A model generated the notes under the pieces. The model saw nothing but the letters and a program-made list of their open reading frames with translations, was not told where the DNA came from and did no database searches. A DNA stretch of 64,000 nucleotides from Phocoena phocoena (lineage: Eukaryota > Chordata > Mammalia > Artiodactyla > Phocoenidae), in assembly GCF_963924675.1 (NCBI RefSeq), contig NC_089223.1, positions 4,848,881 through 4,912,880 on the forward strand. Direction: 5' to 3'. The position numbers and the translations under genes are program-made. Numbering within the stretch: position 1 is the stretch's first letter; each line of letters opens with the position of its first letter. Positions 38,341-49,799 of this stretch are shown one piece after another.

Positions 38341-39549
38341 CAACATAGCCCTTACTGCCCAAAGTATACTATTTGGACCTTTTCAAAGAAAGCTTTTGCC
38401 CTTGTCTAGTGTATGCTAGAGCATCCCTTCTAATGTAATGAAAAATTATTTCATGTTGCACATCCTACCACTGAAAAGAGCATGAAGCTCTCTAAGCCTC
38501 TTTGCCTTTTGAAGGTAATATATAAATCACTTAGTCATACTGCTACAACCCACTTATCAGGTGAATCATAAAGCTTCAAATTTTAAATGGGCCTGAGCAA
38601 CAGAGTGTTCCGTAGGACATTCAGACTGATGTTCAAATGACTGCAATTTAGTTCATAGGACCCAGCCGATGCCAGAACATAAAAGGAATAAAGGATAGGA
38701 TAGTGTGTGGACTCTCCGGCAAGTCTAAATAGGAGCTTTGCAAGCGATGAATACACCCTGGGGTGTGATTCAGAGTCATGCTGCTGTAACAAGGAGTCAT
38801 TCATCACTTGAAAATCAGCTCTTGAGATGCTATTGGGCCCTAGTAGACACTCTATCTGACCTTCACACATCATTTGACGGTGTCCAGGGCTGGGCATCTT
38901 GAACTGTGCGTTGTAAGATCCACCATCTCAAAAGCTTGAGTATGGACAACAACAATCTCATAAAATGGAATTAGTACACTCAGGGTAGGAAGCAAGCAGG
39001 TGCAGAGGAATAATCAATTTTCAGAAATAAGAAGCTCACACCTCAGGGCATGCATCCTTTTTACCTAATGCCTCTCTTCTAGCTAACCCCTATAGCCTTC
39101 TGGAGAATTTCCTGTAACCAGAGGAGAAAAACCTGAGACTGGATCTCAGTATACTGAAGTGAACTGAGAACAGACTTCTGCTCCGCTACTTAGTGGGGAA
39201 TCCAAAAGGCAGGATGAGGGGAAATCTTTCCACCTTTCAGCTGGCCACCAACCTTCTATGGAAGGAGAAGTGGTTAAAGATAAGAAGATAAGCAGAGCAT
39301 ATATATTGATTCTTGAATAGTAGGAAATTGCCCAATTGGATTGTCAGGTACCTGAAAGTAAAGAGGCCTGGAAGGAGGTTTTATGATGGGCCCACGGAAA
39401 TTAGGACAAAACGTGTAGATGTTTGTGTCTCTAGTCAGTGCCCATCAGGAATGAAATTTCAGCTGTGATAGTAGCTGAATCAACTTTCCTGCTGGGGAGA
39501 CATGCTAAGTCCACCATGTCCCACAGGAGCGGAATCGACTGCTGAGACT

Positions 39550-39770
39550 TTGATATGATTGCATTGGTATCGAGTTGATTTTATTAGACCTCTTCTATCC
39601 TCGAGAGAGCAGTACATCGTCTTTTCTGGGATTGATATACATTCCGGATTAAGGTTTGTCTTCTTACCGGTCATGAGAGCAGCACTTTGTGAACCTTTTA
39701 TAGTATCTGATTTACTGACACGATGGTTACCTAAGAACACTTTGGATAAAGATATTACTTCATAACGAAG
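39550..39770 (+). pseudogene. ERV-L integrase core fragment
   Basis: A 68-codon open stretch reads HWYRVDFIRPLLSSREQY and then GIDIHSGLRFVF. This is the start of a retroviral integrase catalytic core: the first catalytic aspartate in the VDF position, followed by the G-D/I-x-x-S-G strand. The two later acidic residues of the D,D-35-E triad are not recognisable downstream, where the frame is lost near 39770. The minus-strand 100-codon frame at 39480-39782 is its shadow. Confidence 0.7.
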
Positions 39771-39942
39771 AAGATGCAACAATTGCCCTATTTCTTCAGG
39801 ATCTATTTTTCCATTTAAACATCAAGAACATTTTTCTTTTACTGGTTTATCTGGAAGATGGAAGTCTGAAAGAGTGTTCTAATGGACTCTTGAACATGCA
39901 GCTAAGGCTTAGTGGTGACACTTTGCATGAATGAGCAGCCTA

Positions 39943-39949
39943 CGTGTGT

Positions 39950-39990
<41 letters not shown>
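39943..39990. repeat. (CA)n dinucleotide microsatellite
   Basis: A short gtgtgtgt run passes at gtgtac into about 19 uninterrupted CA units, making a small inverted TG/CA junction. It has grown inside the ERV-L relic. Confidence 0.97.
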
Positions 39991-39992
<2 letters not shown>

Positions 39993-41201
39993 GTTCGGTA
40001 TATGTGTCTTAATTCCAACAACTAAAATATACTGGTCCAAAAAATTTTTTTAATGTAGGACTATGTGTCGCCCCTCTAACCATTAATGCCAGTGATCTAT
40101 TGGAAATTTGCACTGGAGAAGGGTTTCCTGAGTTAGAGACTATGGTCCTTAGGTGATAGCTGCTACAACTAGGCAATAGCAGTGGCATACCAACCAAGCG
40201 TGGAGTGCAAGGTTGAGGGAGATACGGTGTAAATGTGCATCCCTGACAGGGATGAGTATTTTATCACTGAATTTGTTAGTGGTTAGTTGCTGGTGCGTGT
40301 TGATTCAAAAACAACAACAACAATGTAAATAGCTCATTATTGTTTCTGGATTCTATACAAAGCAAACTCTTTTTGTCTGAACCTGTGAAAGAATGCTGCC
40401 ATCTTTGATATACATCTGGTCAACAGTAAAGTTTCTACTAAACCTGAAACTATAACTGTCACCTAATCATTTTGCAATCTTTATGCCTCTGGACCGGCAA
40501 GCAATGAAGCAAGTTACTATAGAGGCAGTAATAATTAACTGAGAGTTTCATAAGGAGATAGAGATTGATTCTTCACAACCAGGGCTGGAAGAATTACATC
40601 TAAAACTCAAGTCACTCACCAAGTAGATGTCTCCTATTGTTTCTTGCTCAATATTAATCATTAACAGACAAACACAGAAGCTATGTCCCCACTAGGGCAC
40701 ACTAGCCAGAGGCTAAACTCTTCAGGGATGAAAGTATGAGTTACTACATGAGAAGAGCATCCTGCACTAGACCAAGCACTGGCTGGTTGTGAGGGGAAAT
40801 CTAGAACGTGTGGTAGAGGAGGGAGATGATGGTTTTTATAAATTCCAGTTTAGGAACCAACTAGAGCAATGATGTCTAGAGGTATAGCTTTTATCTCTAA
40901 TTCTTCTTTGGTAAGTTTTTTTTTTAATTAAGAAATTCTGACTGGCTACTGCCTTGATAAGTTAATGACAGAACAGACGGTATTGTGGAGGCATGGGTAG
41001 GTCTGAGTTATGCAACGAAGGAGTGTAAAAGGCAACAGCACAGCTTAGCAGTCACATGTATGCTGTTCTTAATGCAATCATCTGAGACCTCATAAGAGCT
41101 ACTCACCTTGCTACAGGGGCATGTTCAGCCACATGAGTCATAATGCTTAAGAGAAGCCCCCAACATAATGGCAGATGAAAATTGGTACCAAACTTCCTCC
41201 C

Positions 41202-41684
41202 TGTGATAGGCAGATTAACCGCCCACGTCCATCCCAAGACTTCCATATCCTAATCCCTGGAAACTTTTGATATAGTGTTACATTTCAGGGAGAAATTGCA
41301 ACTGAAATTAAGGTTGCTAATCAGCTGACCTTAAAGAGATTATCTTGGATTAACGAGGTCAGCCAGTGTAAGGGTAAGAGCCCTTTAAAAATGGAACAGA
41401 GAGGCAGAGAAGTGAGTGATGGAAGAAAGACCAAACATTACTGCTGCCTTGAGGATGGAAGGACACAGCAGAGGAATGAAGACAACTTCAGAAGCTGGGA
41501 AAAGGCAATGAACACATCTCCCCCAAGGCCTCCAGAATCAGGAACACGGCCCTGCCAGTATCTTGGTTATGTGAAACTCATTTGGGCATGTGACTTCCAG
41601 AACCGTAAGATAATAATTTTGTGTTGTATAAAGATGTTGTGTTTGTGGTAATATGTTACAGGAGTGATAGGAAACCAACATACA
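41202..41684 (+). mobile_element. Solo LTR (ERVL/MaLR, MLT-like) nested in the ERV-L 3' end
   Basis: Runs from TGTGATAGGCAGATTAACC to GGAAACCAACATACA, giving TG...CA ends and a length of 483 bp. It holds the familiar blocks CATATCCTAATCCCTGGAA, GAGATTATCTTGGATTA, GAAGCTGGGAAAAGGCAA, CCTCCAGAA, and a polyadenylation-side GTAAGATAATAATTTTGTGTTGT. The 5-bp target duplication ctccc is exact (41197-41201 and 41685-41689), which fits class III ERV integration. An 86-codon frame inside it is not a gene. Confidence 0.85.
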
Positions 41685-41689
41685 CTCCC

Positions 41690-41900
41690 TTTTTGTAGGA
41701 AAATCTGATGCTGACAAACATCTCCCATTGGTACCATTGAGTATACTTGTCATTTCCTCACTCTCTCTGGCTCCTTTCCCCACACATTCTATTTCGGCCC
41801 TGCACTATTGGTATTTCCCAAGATAACCCGCCAATAAAATAACTGCTCCTAAGTCCATGTCTCAGGTACTCTTCCGGGGCAATTCACCCTAAAACAGGAG
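41690..41900 (+). mobile_element. Remainder of the ERV-L 3' LTR
   Basis: Sequence beyond the nested LTR contains AATAAA at 41833-41838 followed by aactgctcctaagtccatgtctcaggtactcttcc and ends near cctaaaaca. This is the common R/U5 tail pattern of several mammalian ERVL-class LTRs. It is interpreted as the continuation of the LTR whose left part precedes 41197. Its upstream limit cannot be set by eye. Confidence 0.5.
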
Positions 41901-42120
41901 TTATTCTTTTCCTGTCATCAATGGAAATATTGATGTTGTCTCACCCTAAGCTTGATGCTGGCTTTGTGGTTTGGAACCTCAGGTGTTTTTTGAGTCTTTG
42001 AACCTCAGATGTTCTTACTGAAACAAATTGCCACCAGAACCTGGGTGTTGTAAGTGAGAGACTTCAGTCTGTGGATTTGGCTGAGTTGGCAGTCCTTGCT
42101 CTGAGGTACAAATAGCTGAA
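41901..42120. other. Unassigned spacer
   Basis: Contains a partly repeated phrase, ggaacctcaggtgtttttt and gaacctcagatgttctta (about 41976-42015). Otherwise nothing is recognised. Confidence 0.35.
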
Positions 42121-42121
42121 T

Positions 42122-42652
42122 ACACTTTAATGAGGCACATATATACGGTGGAATACTACTCAGCCATAAAAAGAAATGAAATTGAGTTGCTTGTAGTGAG
42201 CTGGATGGACCTAGAGTCTGTCATACAGAGTGAAGTAAGTCAGAAAGAGAAAAAAATACCGTACGCTAATGCATATATGCGGAATTTAAAAAAAATTGGT
42301 ACTGATGAACCTAGTGACAGGGCAGGAATAAAGACGCAGACGTAGAGAATGCACTAGAGGACAGGGGGTGGGAGGGGGAAGCTGTGGTGAAGTGAGAGTA
42401 ACATTGACATATGTACACTACCGAATGCAAAATGGATAGCTAGTGGGAAGCAGCAGCATAGCACGGGGAGATCAGCTCGGTGCTTTGCGACAACCTAGAC
42501 GGGTAGGATAGGGAGGGTGGGAGGCAGGCTCAAGAGGGAGGGGATATGGGGATATATGTACGCATATGGATGATTCACTTTATTGTACAACAGAAATGAA
42601 CAGAGCATTGTAAAGCAATGATACTCCAATAAATATGTATTCAAAAAAAATG
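42122..42652 (+). mobile_element. 5'-truncated L1, 3'-terminal 0.5 kb
   Basis: Starts in the ORF2 C-terminus: a 71-codon frame at 42130-42345 reads HIYTVEYYSAIKRNEIELL, a stretch also present in L1-A. It runs through the G-rich 3' UTR (gggggtgggagggggaag) to the end gtattgtaaagcaatgatactccaataaat and a short A tail at about 42643-42652. Most L1 insertions are truncated in this way by incomplete reverse transcription. Confidence 0.93.
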
Positions 42653-43030
42653 AGATTATCCTTGGTTATCCACCTGGATCCAGTGTAATCATCAGAGACT
42701 TTAAAACCAGTAGAAGGAGGCAGAAGAATAACATCAGGTTAGAGTGACCTGTTATGAGAAGAATATAACCCACTGGTTTGGGTTTGAATATGGAGCAAAG
42801 AAGGCATAAACTAAGGATGTGGGCTGTCTCCACCAGCTGGAAAGGCAAGGAAATACATTGTCCTTTAGTCTCCACAAAGGAACATGATGTTGCCAACACA
42901 TTGCTTTTTAACCCAGTGAGACTGTGTCAGGTCTCTACCTACAGAACTATAAGATAATACAGTTGTATTGGTTAGGCTGCTAAATTTGAGGTCATCTTTT
43001 ATAGTAGCAATAGGAAAGTAGTAATCATCC
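42653..43030 (+). mobile_element. LTR 3' portion (ERVL/MaLR, MLT-like)
   Basis: Contains gagattatccttggttatcc, cagctggaaaggcaaggaaatacattgtcc, ttaacccagtgagactgtgtcag, and cctacagaactataagataatac, ending agtagcaataggaaa. These blocks match the downstream half of the LTR at 41202. Its upstream half is absent at the L1 junction, so the copy is truncated there. Confidence 0.7.
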
Positions 43031-43440
43031 TCAACATTTATGCCACGTTCTGTATAAAGACTGTAGCTATTTCTGCAGCAGAAAATAGCTGTCAAGCAGA
43101 GAGTTTTGGGTGATCCCAGTTAAAAAGAAACAAACAGAAACATAGATAGGTGTGACAGCAGTGTCTGCTATAAGAATGTCTGCAATTTCTTTTATAAGGT
43201 AGCATTATTTTGTAATAATGGTCAAAAATATTGAGCAGGGGAAAATATTTTTAAATGTAAAATAAAAGGCAAATTCATTTTTATTTGCAGATGATATATT
43301 TGCTTGCCTGAAAAACTAAAGAACAGAAGCTGACATTTTTGGCTAATTATGAAATGATGAAATGAGATCATTTAGCACAAAAATAGAGTATGAAAATAAG
43401 TAACTAATAACAGGCTGTTAGAAGATAAAATGATGGACGT
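43031..43440. other. Unassigned DNA
   Basis: Short interval with no gene or clear repeat. Confidence 0.4.
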
Positions 43441-44042
43441 GCCTACATTAGTTTTCTATCGAAGCATAAAAAATTAACAAGAATTGAGTGGCTTGTAACA
43501 GCACTGATGTCTTAGTATACAGTTCTGTTTGGCAGTCTGGCACAGCATGACTCGGTTCTTTGCTCACACTGAAATCGAGCTGTCGGCTTGATGCCTTCTT
43601 ATTTGAAGCTCAAGATCCTTATCCAAGCTCATGCCTGTTATTAGCAGAGTTTGTTCCTTGAGATTGTCCCATTGAAGTCTCTGTTGCTTTGCTGGCTGTA
43701 GACCCAGGACCACTCTCAGTCCCTAGAGATGACCCTCAGGATATTACCGGATGACCTTGTTCATCTTCCACCTTCAAGCCAGCAACAGAGTGTCAAATCC
43801 TTCCCGTGCTTCCCATATCTGTCTTTCTCTTCTCTGACCACCAGGAGGAAACTCTGCTTTTAAAGGGCTCATCTGATAAACCAGGTCTACCCAGGATCAT
43901 CTCCCTTTAGCCAAATAATGTAATATAATCATGGTAGTATAATCATTTGAATCATCAAATTCACAGCTTCCACAAAAATGTAGAAAGGATTATACAAACA
44001 GAATATAACTGTGGATCATCTTAGAATTACACCTACCACAAT
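43441..44042 (-). mobile_element. LTR (ERVL/MaLR, MLT-like)
   Basis: On the plus strand it opens like gcctacattagttttctatcgaagcataaaaaattaacaag, the reverse complement of an LTR end. It continues through cagcatgactcggttctttgctcacactgaaatcgagctgtcggc, gttccttgagattgtcccattgaagtctctgttgctttgctggctgt, cttttaaagggctcatctgataa, and ends ttagaattacacctaccaca. It looks like a diverged but nearly complete LTR of the same broad family as the one at 41202, in the opposite orientation. Confidence 0.6.
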
Positions 44043-45000
44043 GCTTTTTCATAATAGAATAAATGTTAAAATATCTAATAAGACTAAGACATTTGTAATA
44101 GAGGTATAAAGAGACTTTAAAATGTGACTCTGTGGAACAGAAGGGATATTGAAACAAAAAGAGAAGATTCTACCATATAGTTGGGAAAAAATAAAGACCT
44201 ACAAAAATAAGTGAAGTCTCTTAAATTAGTCTATACATTAAGAAATTTTTTAAAAACTCACACTTTTTCCCACTTAAAGGGGAAGTAGACTAGTTGGTTT
44301 TAAAGTTTGTAAATAAAATGCGAAGTAGAAATAAGAAAAAATACAACAAAAATAGTAATAATAGATGATGTAGGAATTCACTTGCTAGGTAACAAATATC
44401 ATATAATACTACTGAAATAATTAAAGCAACATGGTGTTACCATAACATGAAAAAGAAAGAAAAAAGAAAGGGGTAAGTAGCATTTCATACCCATGACGTA
44501 TGAGTGGAAATTTTTTAAAATAGTGTTAATTACCGATTAGTCTTCTGGGAAAATAAGTTGAGCCATAACTCCCACCTTTTACTAAAATTATTTCCAGGTA
44601 TATCAAAGATATAAATGTCCAAAAAGGAAATGATAATCTTATATAAATTTTTTGTAATCTTGGGATGGAAAAGACTTTCAAATATATGTTATAAATTGCA
44701 AACATACATATACAAAGATATAAAACAAAGGATGGTAACTTTAAATAAATCAAAATTTAAAATTTTTCATGAAGAAAAAATGCATATACAAAATGAAGAA
44801 ACAAATACAAAACTTGTGAAAACTTGCAACTTATAACAAAGGACTGATTTCCACAACCAGTTAAAAAATAAGAAAAAAATAATAATAAAAATTAACAATT
44901 CAAAGAAATTTGACAAAGGTTGTGAAGTTAATTCACAAACCAAGAAATTAAAATGAAAATTCAATGTTATTTAGAATAAGAAAAAACATAGATTAGTAGT
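44043..45000. other. Unassigned AT-rich DNA
   Basis: No gene is visible. Open frames of 65-75 codons on both strands (44526-44964) are chance products of low GC content. Confidence 0.4.
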
Positions 45001-45004
45001 TTTT

Positions 45005-46130
45005 GTCCTTTAGTTTATTATGTATCTTTAAAATTTTTAAATTTTATATTGGATTATAGTTGATTTACAATATTGTGTTGACTTCAGGCATATAGCAGAG
45101 TGATTCAGTCATACATATACATGTATCTATTCTTTTTTTTTTTTTTTTTTTTTTTTTGCGGTACACAGGCCTCTCACTGTTGTGGCCTCTCCCATTGCGG
45201 AGCACAGGCTCCGGACGCGCAGGCTCAGCGGCCATAACTCACGGGCCCTGCCGCTCCGCGGCATGTGGGATCTTCCCAGACCGGGGCACGAGCCCGTGTC
45301 CCCTGCATCGGCAGGTGGACTCTCAACCACTGCACCACCAGGGAAACCCTCATGTATCTATTCTTTTTAAAATTCTTTTCCCATTTAGGTTATTACAGAA
45401 TATTGAGCAGAGTTCTCTGTGCTATACAGTAGGTCCTTGTTGGTTATCTATTTTAAATATAGCAGTGTGTACATGTCAACCCCAAACTCCTAATCTATCC
45501 CTCCCCCCACTCATCCCCCCTGGTAACCTTAAGTTCATTCTCTAAGTCTGTGAGTCTGTTTCTGTTTTGTAAATAAGTTCATTTGTATCATTATTTTTAG
45601 ATTCTACATATAAGTGATATCATATTATACTTGCCTTTCTCTGTCTGACTTAACTTCACTTAGCTTGATAATCACCTGGTCCAACCATGTTGTTGCAAAC
45701 GGTATTATTTCATTTGTTTTAATGGCTGAGTAATGTTCCACTGTATATGTGTACCACATCATCTTTCTACATTCATCTGTTGATGGACATTTAGGTTGCT
45801 TCCATGTCTTGGCTATTGTAAACAGTGCTACAATTAATATTGGGGTGCATGTGTCCTTTCGAACCATGTTTTTTTCCAGAGATATGCCCAGGAGTGGGAT
45901 TGCTGGATAGCTCTATTTTTAGTTTCTTAAGGACCTTCCATACTGTTCTCCATTGTGGCTGTATCAATTTACATTCTTACCAAGAGTGTAAGAGGGTTCC
46001 CTTTTCTCTACACCCTCTTCAAAATTTATTGTTTGTAGACTCTTTGATGATGGCCATTCTCACTGCTATGAGGTGACATCTCATTGTAGTTTGATTTGCA
46101 TTTCTCTAATAATAAGCCACGTAGATTAGT
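45005..46130 (-). mobile_element. L1-D: 5'-truncated L1 3' end, split by a SINE
   Basis: The plus strand carries the reverse complement of the L1 3' UTR (attatagttgatttacaatattgtg, 45052-45080) and then ORF2 C-terminal sequence from about 45600. An 80-codon minus-strand frame at 45625-45867 encodes the MWYTYTVEHYSAIKTNEIIPF block. It stops near 46130, so it is 5'-truncated. A CHR SINE interrupts it at 45133-45350. Confidence 0.92.
45133..45350 (-). mobile_element. CHR-type SINE inserted into L1-D
   Basis: Full-length long-bodied CHR SINE in minus orientation. The target duplication catgtatctattc is exact at 45120-45132 and 45351-45363, extended by T residues. It must postdate L1-D. The 129-codon frame at 45156-45545 and others here are repeat artefacts. 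Confidence 0.96.
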
Positions 46131-49100
46131 TTTTAATCCCTCAGGTGATCAAAGTTTCCAAAGGTGGATAACACACTATGTCAGGAGATCTTGGGGGGCG
46201 GGAATCAATATTTTCATACATTGTTGGTAGAAAAGTAAATTAGTACGCTCACTGTGGGGACAATTTTGTATTTGTGAGTGTGTGTGTACATACACATATA
46301 TACTTATATTTGCAACCATACAAAAAACTGAACAAAACATATACATGGTTATTTATTGCATCGTTATATATAGTGGCAAAAGATTAGATCAATTCAACCA
46401 GATTTTTCTGGAGGATTAGTTATATAAATCATAAAGTCATTAAACAAAAGAGACAGTCCTTTTAATATGGAGGATTTTCCAGGATACATTTTTTGGTGAA
46501 ATAATTAAGTAGAAAAGGGTGAGGAATATGCTATTACTTGTGCAGTAAATAAAGGAATTTTAAACATATTGTCTTGTGTATGCATCGAATATTTCTGGAA
46601 GCACACAGGCACTCAACAATTTTCACACCTGCAGTGGTAAATTGACTCTGTTCATCTTCAGAGTCAGGAATAGAAAAATATTTACTTTGTATCCTGATAC
46701 CATTTTTTACCCTTTAAATTTTTATCCCTGTGTATATACTACTTTATAAGTATGGAACATTTAAATATAAATTAATAGAAAATACAACAAATCTGACTTA
46801 GACAAAAATGGCATAGTTAAATAACAGTAAGCTACCAGTAGTCTGCTCCCTGTTTCTACTGGGCTGCCACTCACACGTAACATCAGAACCCGTGTGATGC
46901 TGCCCTACATTGTGATGGAGTCATGTTCAGGGGCTATACAGTGGTAACAACAATTTGTGGCAGAATGTCAAAAAGACACACATCTAAATTTGTCTTTTAA
47001 AGAAAGAATATAACTCTGTCTCACAAGTCGCAGCAGACATCTCAATTTCTCATGGTCTTTGCTTAGAAAGCATGCCTGTTTGGATCTCTCTACACTGAGC
47101 GGTTAGGACCCATTACTGCCCTCCAGGGTAACAGCAGGATGGGAAAAAGCATGCAGACCACATGGGTGGTTTCCCAAAGGCAATTCTGGAAATTCTTTAA
47201 CCAAAATTAGTTTAGGATATTAGCAACTTATCGTTAATGCATTTATATAGGATGTACAGTTTTGAGAAATAATGGTATTTATAAAGAAATGTTTGAAAAA
47301 TATTCAGTAAACATCTACATTGTAATTTAACCAGGCCAACAGAGAGCTTAGATGTTGCCATTTATGATTGCCCTTTGGAAATGATTTTATGGAACGAGTC
47401 TCATTAACATTTTTTTGAGGGAAGTTAGAAGAAAAATTTCGACGTTTACTAAAATCCTGATTTTAAAGGCATTGCTAATTACACTGGTGTCATTTTTACA
47501 GGGAATTTTGGGAATACAATTAATTTTTCACCTTAAGATGAGCAATTGGTTTGCTTCTATTTTTTTGTCATTGTGCAATATCAATTCCTCATTTCATTTT
47601 AATTTCCACAGCTTACAGCCAGATCTATGGCCCATTGTTTGTTTGTACTGGACTTACACATTTTTGTGGTCCTAATTGATTCCCCGTTTTAAATCCCTAC
47701 TCCTCTTTTTATGATCACCTTATGTTCCCTACATTTTTCTCATATTTTATGATCAACTTTATAGGGGAAAGCAGGATGGAAGAACAGAGTTAAAAGTATA
47801 GGCTGTTTGAAATCCAAGATATTTTGTTGAATTGGGGCTCAGTTTAGGCTATATTTTGATACATATATCATTCTGGGACACATCATCTTCCATCATAACT
47901 CAGAGGCTGACTAATTACTCCTGGTCTCTGTGACTAACTCAAGATAATGGCATGCTAATTTAGTAAGAACATATGTTTTCTCATGAATCTAAGTATTCTA
48001 AAAGCCCTACAGTGTGTTCTTTCCCTAAGAATTTTTACAAAAGACAAAAGCTAAAAATAATGAAAAAGCCAAGGCCTTCAAATTGATTTCCAAACTAACA
48101 TTATTTGCTTCTCACAGATTTGGCATTATATGAGATTTATAAAAATGGGCTTTCAGGACGGAGCTCACCATCAAAAGAGAGGAACTTACCGAGGGGATGG
48201 AAAGAAACTTGAAAGTAGAGGACACACGCAGGAGGGGTACATGAGAATGAATTTTTTTTTAAATAGAAGCCTAATAGTTTAAAAAAAAACAAATAAGTAA
48301 TAAATATATATGTATATAACCCCCCCACACAATGGAAATTTCAATTTGAATGTTTCAGTAGGTATCATAAAATCAGGTTTGTAAAGTAACAGAAGTTAAA
48401 GTATTTCAGTACAAATTATAAAAACCCATCTTATTTCCACAAATAATGGTGGTAAACTGGCATATAATTGCACATATTCACATTTAATTAGCTGTCAGAA
48501 ACACGTATGGCTGCATTTATCCAATTCACAAGTGTAAAGACAGTATATGAAAGAGATCGCACACCACACTTGTAGATCCATGCTGTGCCTGCTTTTGCCA
48601 TTTAATATTCAGGTTCTTGATAATGAAACTAAAATGTACAATGCTTATTACGGCTTTGTTCCTAAACATAAATAACATACAACATTGTAATCGCTAGTGA
48701 CTGGAAGAGGGAGAATAATGATCGAGATGGATCAATAATAGATACATCGTTGTTTTTATTTTAAAGAACTTTACTTATTTAATCCCTGGAAAGACAAAGA
48801 AAAAGGAGAGAAAGGTAAGGAAAATGAAATGGAGAAAATATAGAACACAGTGAATAATGGTGAGACCCTTAAACAGAACTAATATAGTCTTTAGAATTAG
48901 TTTACTTGGGTCTTGCATTACTGTTTCTTAAATATTTTCTAAATTGCAGCCTGCAAAATTTGAAATAAATGCAAAAGGACATATTTGTAAACTAAGTGAG
49001 AAAAGAGAGTCTTCTCATATGATACTGTGTAAACATTGTAAAATGAGGTATTACTTATTAAAATATAATCAACTTAAATGATTTAATTATATGCATATTA

Positions 49101-49280
49101 GAGTTACTTTTTAAATCCAAGTGTATATGAACTACATTTATGTTTATTTAATCACTTATGCAGCTTTCTCAGTTCATTGACAGTTTCTAATGAAATGTCC
49201 TATTTTAAACTACTTCTTTATGCTTTTATTTTTGAGAAACTACTCAAATATAGTGGATATTTTTTGTTGCTTTTGTGGGG
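46131..49280. other. Unassigned AT-rich DNA
   Basis: No gene or clear repeat. Short TG/TA-rich runs occur at 46276-46312 and 48302-48320. An 86-codon plus frame at 47415-47675 has no recognisable motif. Confidence 0.4.
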
Positions 49281-49799
49281 TTAATTTTTTTTTAACATCT
49301 TTTTTGGAGTATAATTGCTTTACATTGTTGTGTTAGTTTCTGCTGCAAAACAAAGTGAATCAGCTATACGTACACTTATATCCCCCATCCCCTCCCTCTT
49401 GCGTCTCCCTCCAACCCTCCCTATCCCACCCCTCTAGGTGGTCACAAAGCACGGAGCTGACCTCCCGGCACTATGTGGTTGCTTCCCACTAGCTATCTGT
49501 TTTACATTTGGTAGTATATATAAGTCCATGCCACTCTCTCATATCGTCCCAGCTTACCCTTCCCCCTCCCCATGTCCTTAAGTCCATTCTCTATGTCTTT
49601 ATTCCTGTCCTGCCCTTAGGTTTTTCAGAACCATTTTTTTTTAGGTTCCATATATATGTGTTAGCATACAGTATTTGTTTTTCACTTTCTGACTTACTTC
49701 AGAAAGTGAAATGACAGACTCTAGGTCTATGCACCTCACTACAAATAACTCAACTTTGTTTCTTTATTTGGCTGAGTAATATTCCACTGTATACATGTT

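Larger units (their letters stand above)
36100..41900 (+). mobile_element. Decayed ERV-L provirus (internal region plus 3' LTR)
   Basis: The composition changes at about 36 kb to a more balanced, low-CpG sequence that continues to about 41.9 kb. Within it, plus-strand frames preserve pieces of pol: reverse transcriptase (about 38050-38330) and integrase (39559-39765). The stretch 40440-41200 resembles the ERV-L 3' internal region (for example ctatgtccccactagggcac and gaggggaaatctagaa). The 3' end is LTR-like with AATAAA at 41833-41838, split by a solo LTR at 41202-41684. ERV-L elements usually lack env, and none is seen here. Reading frames are riddled with stops. Gag and the 5' LTR could not be identified. 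Confidence 0.7.
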
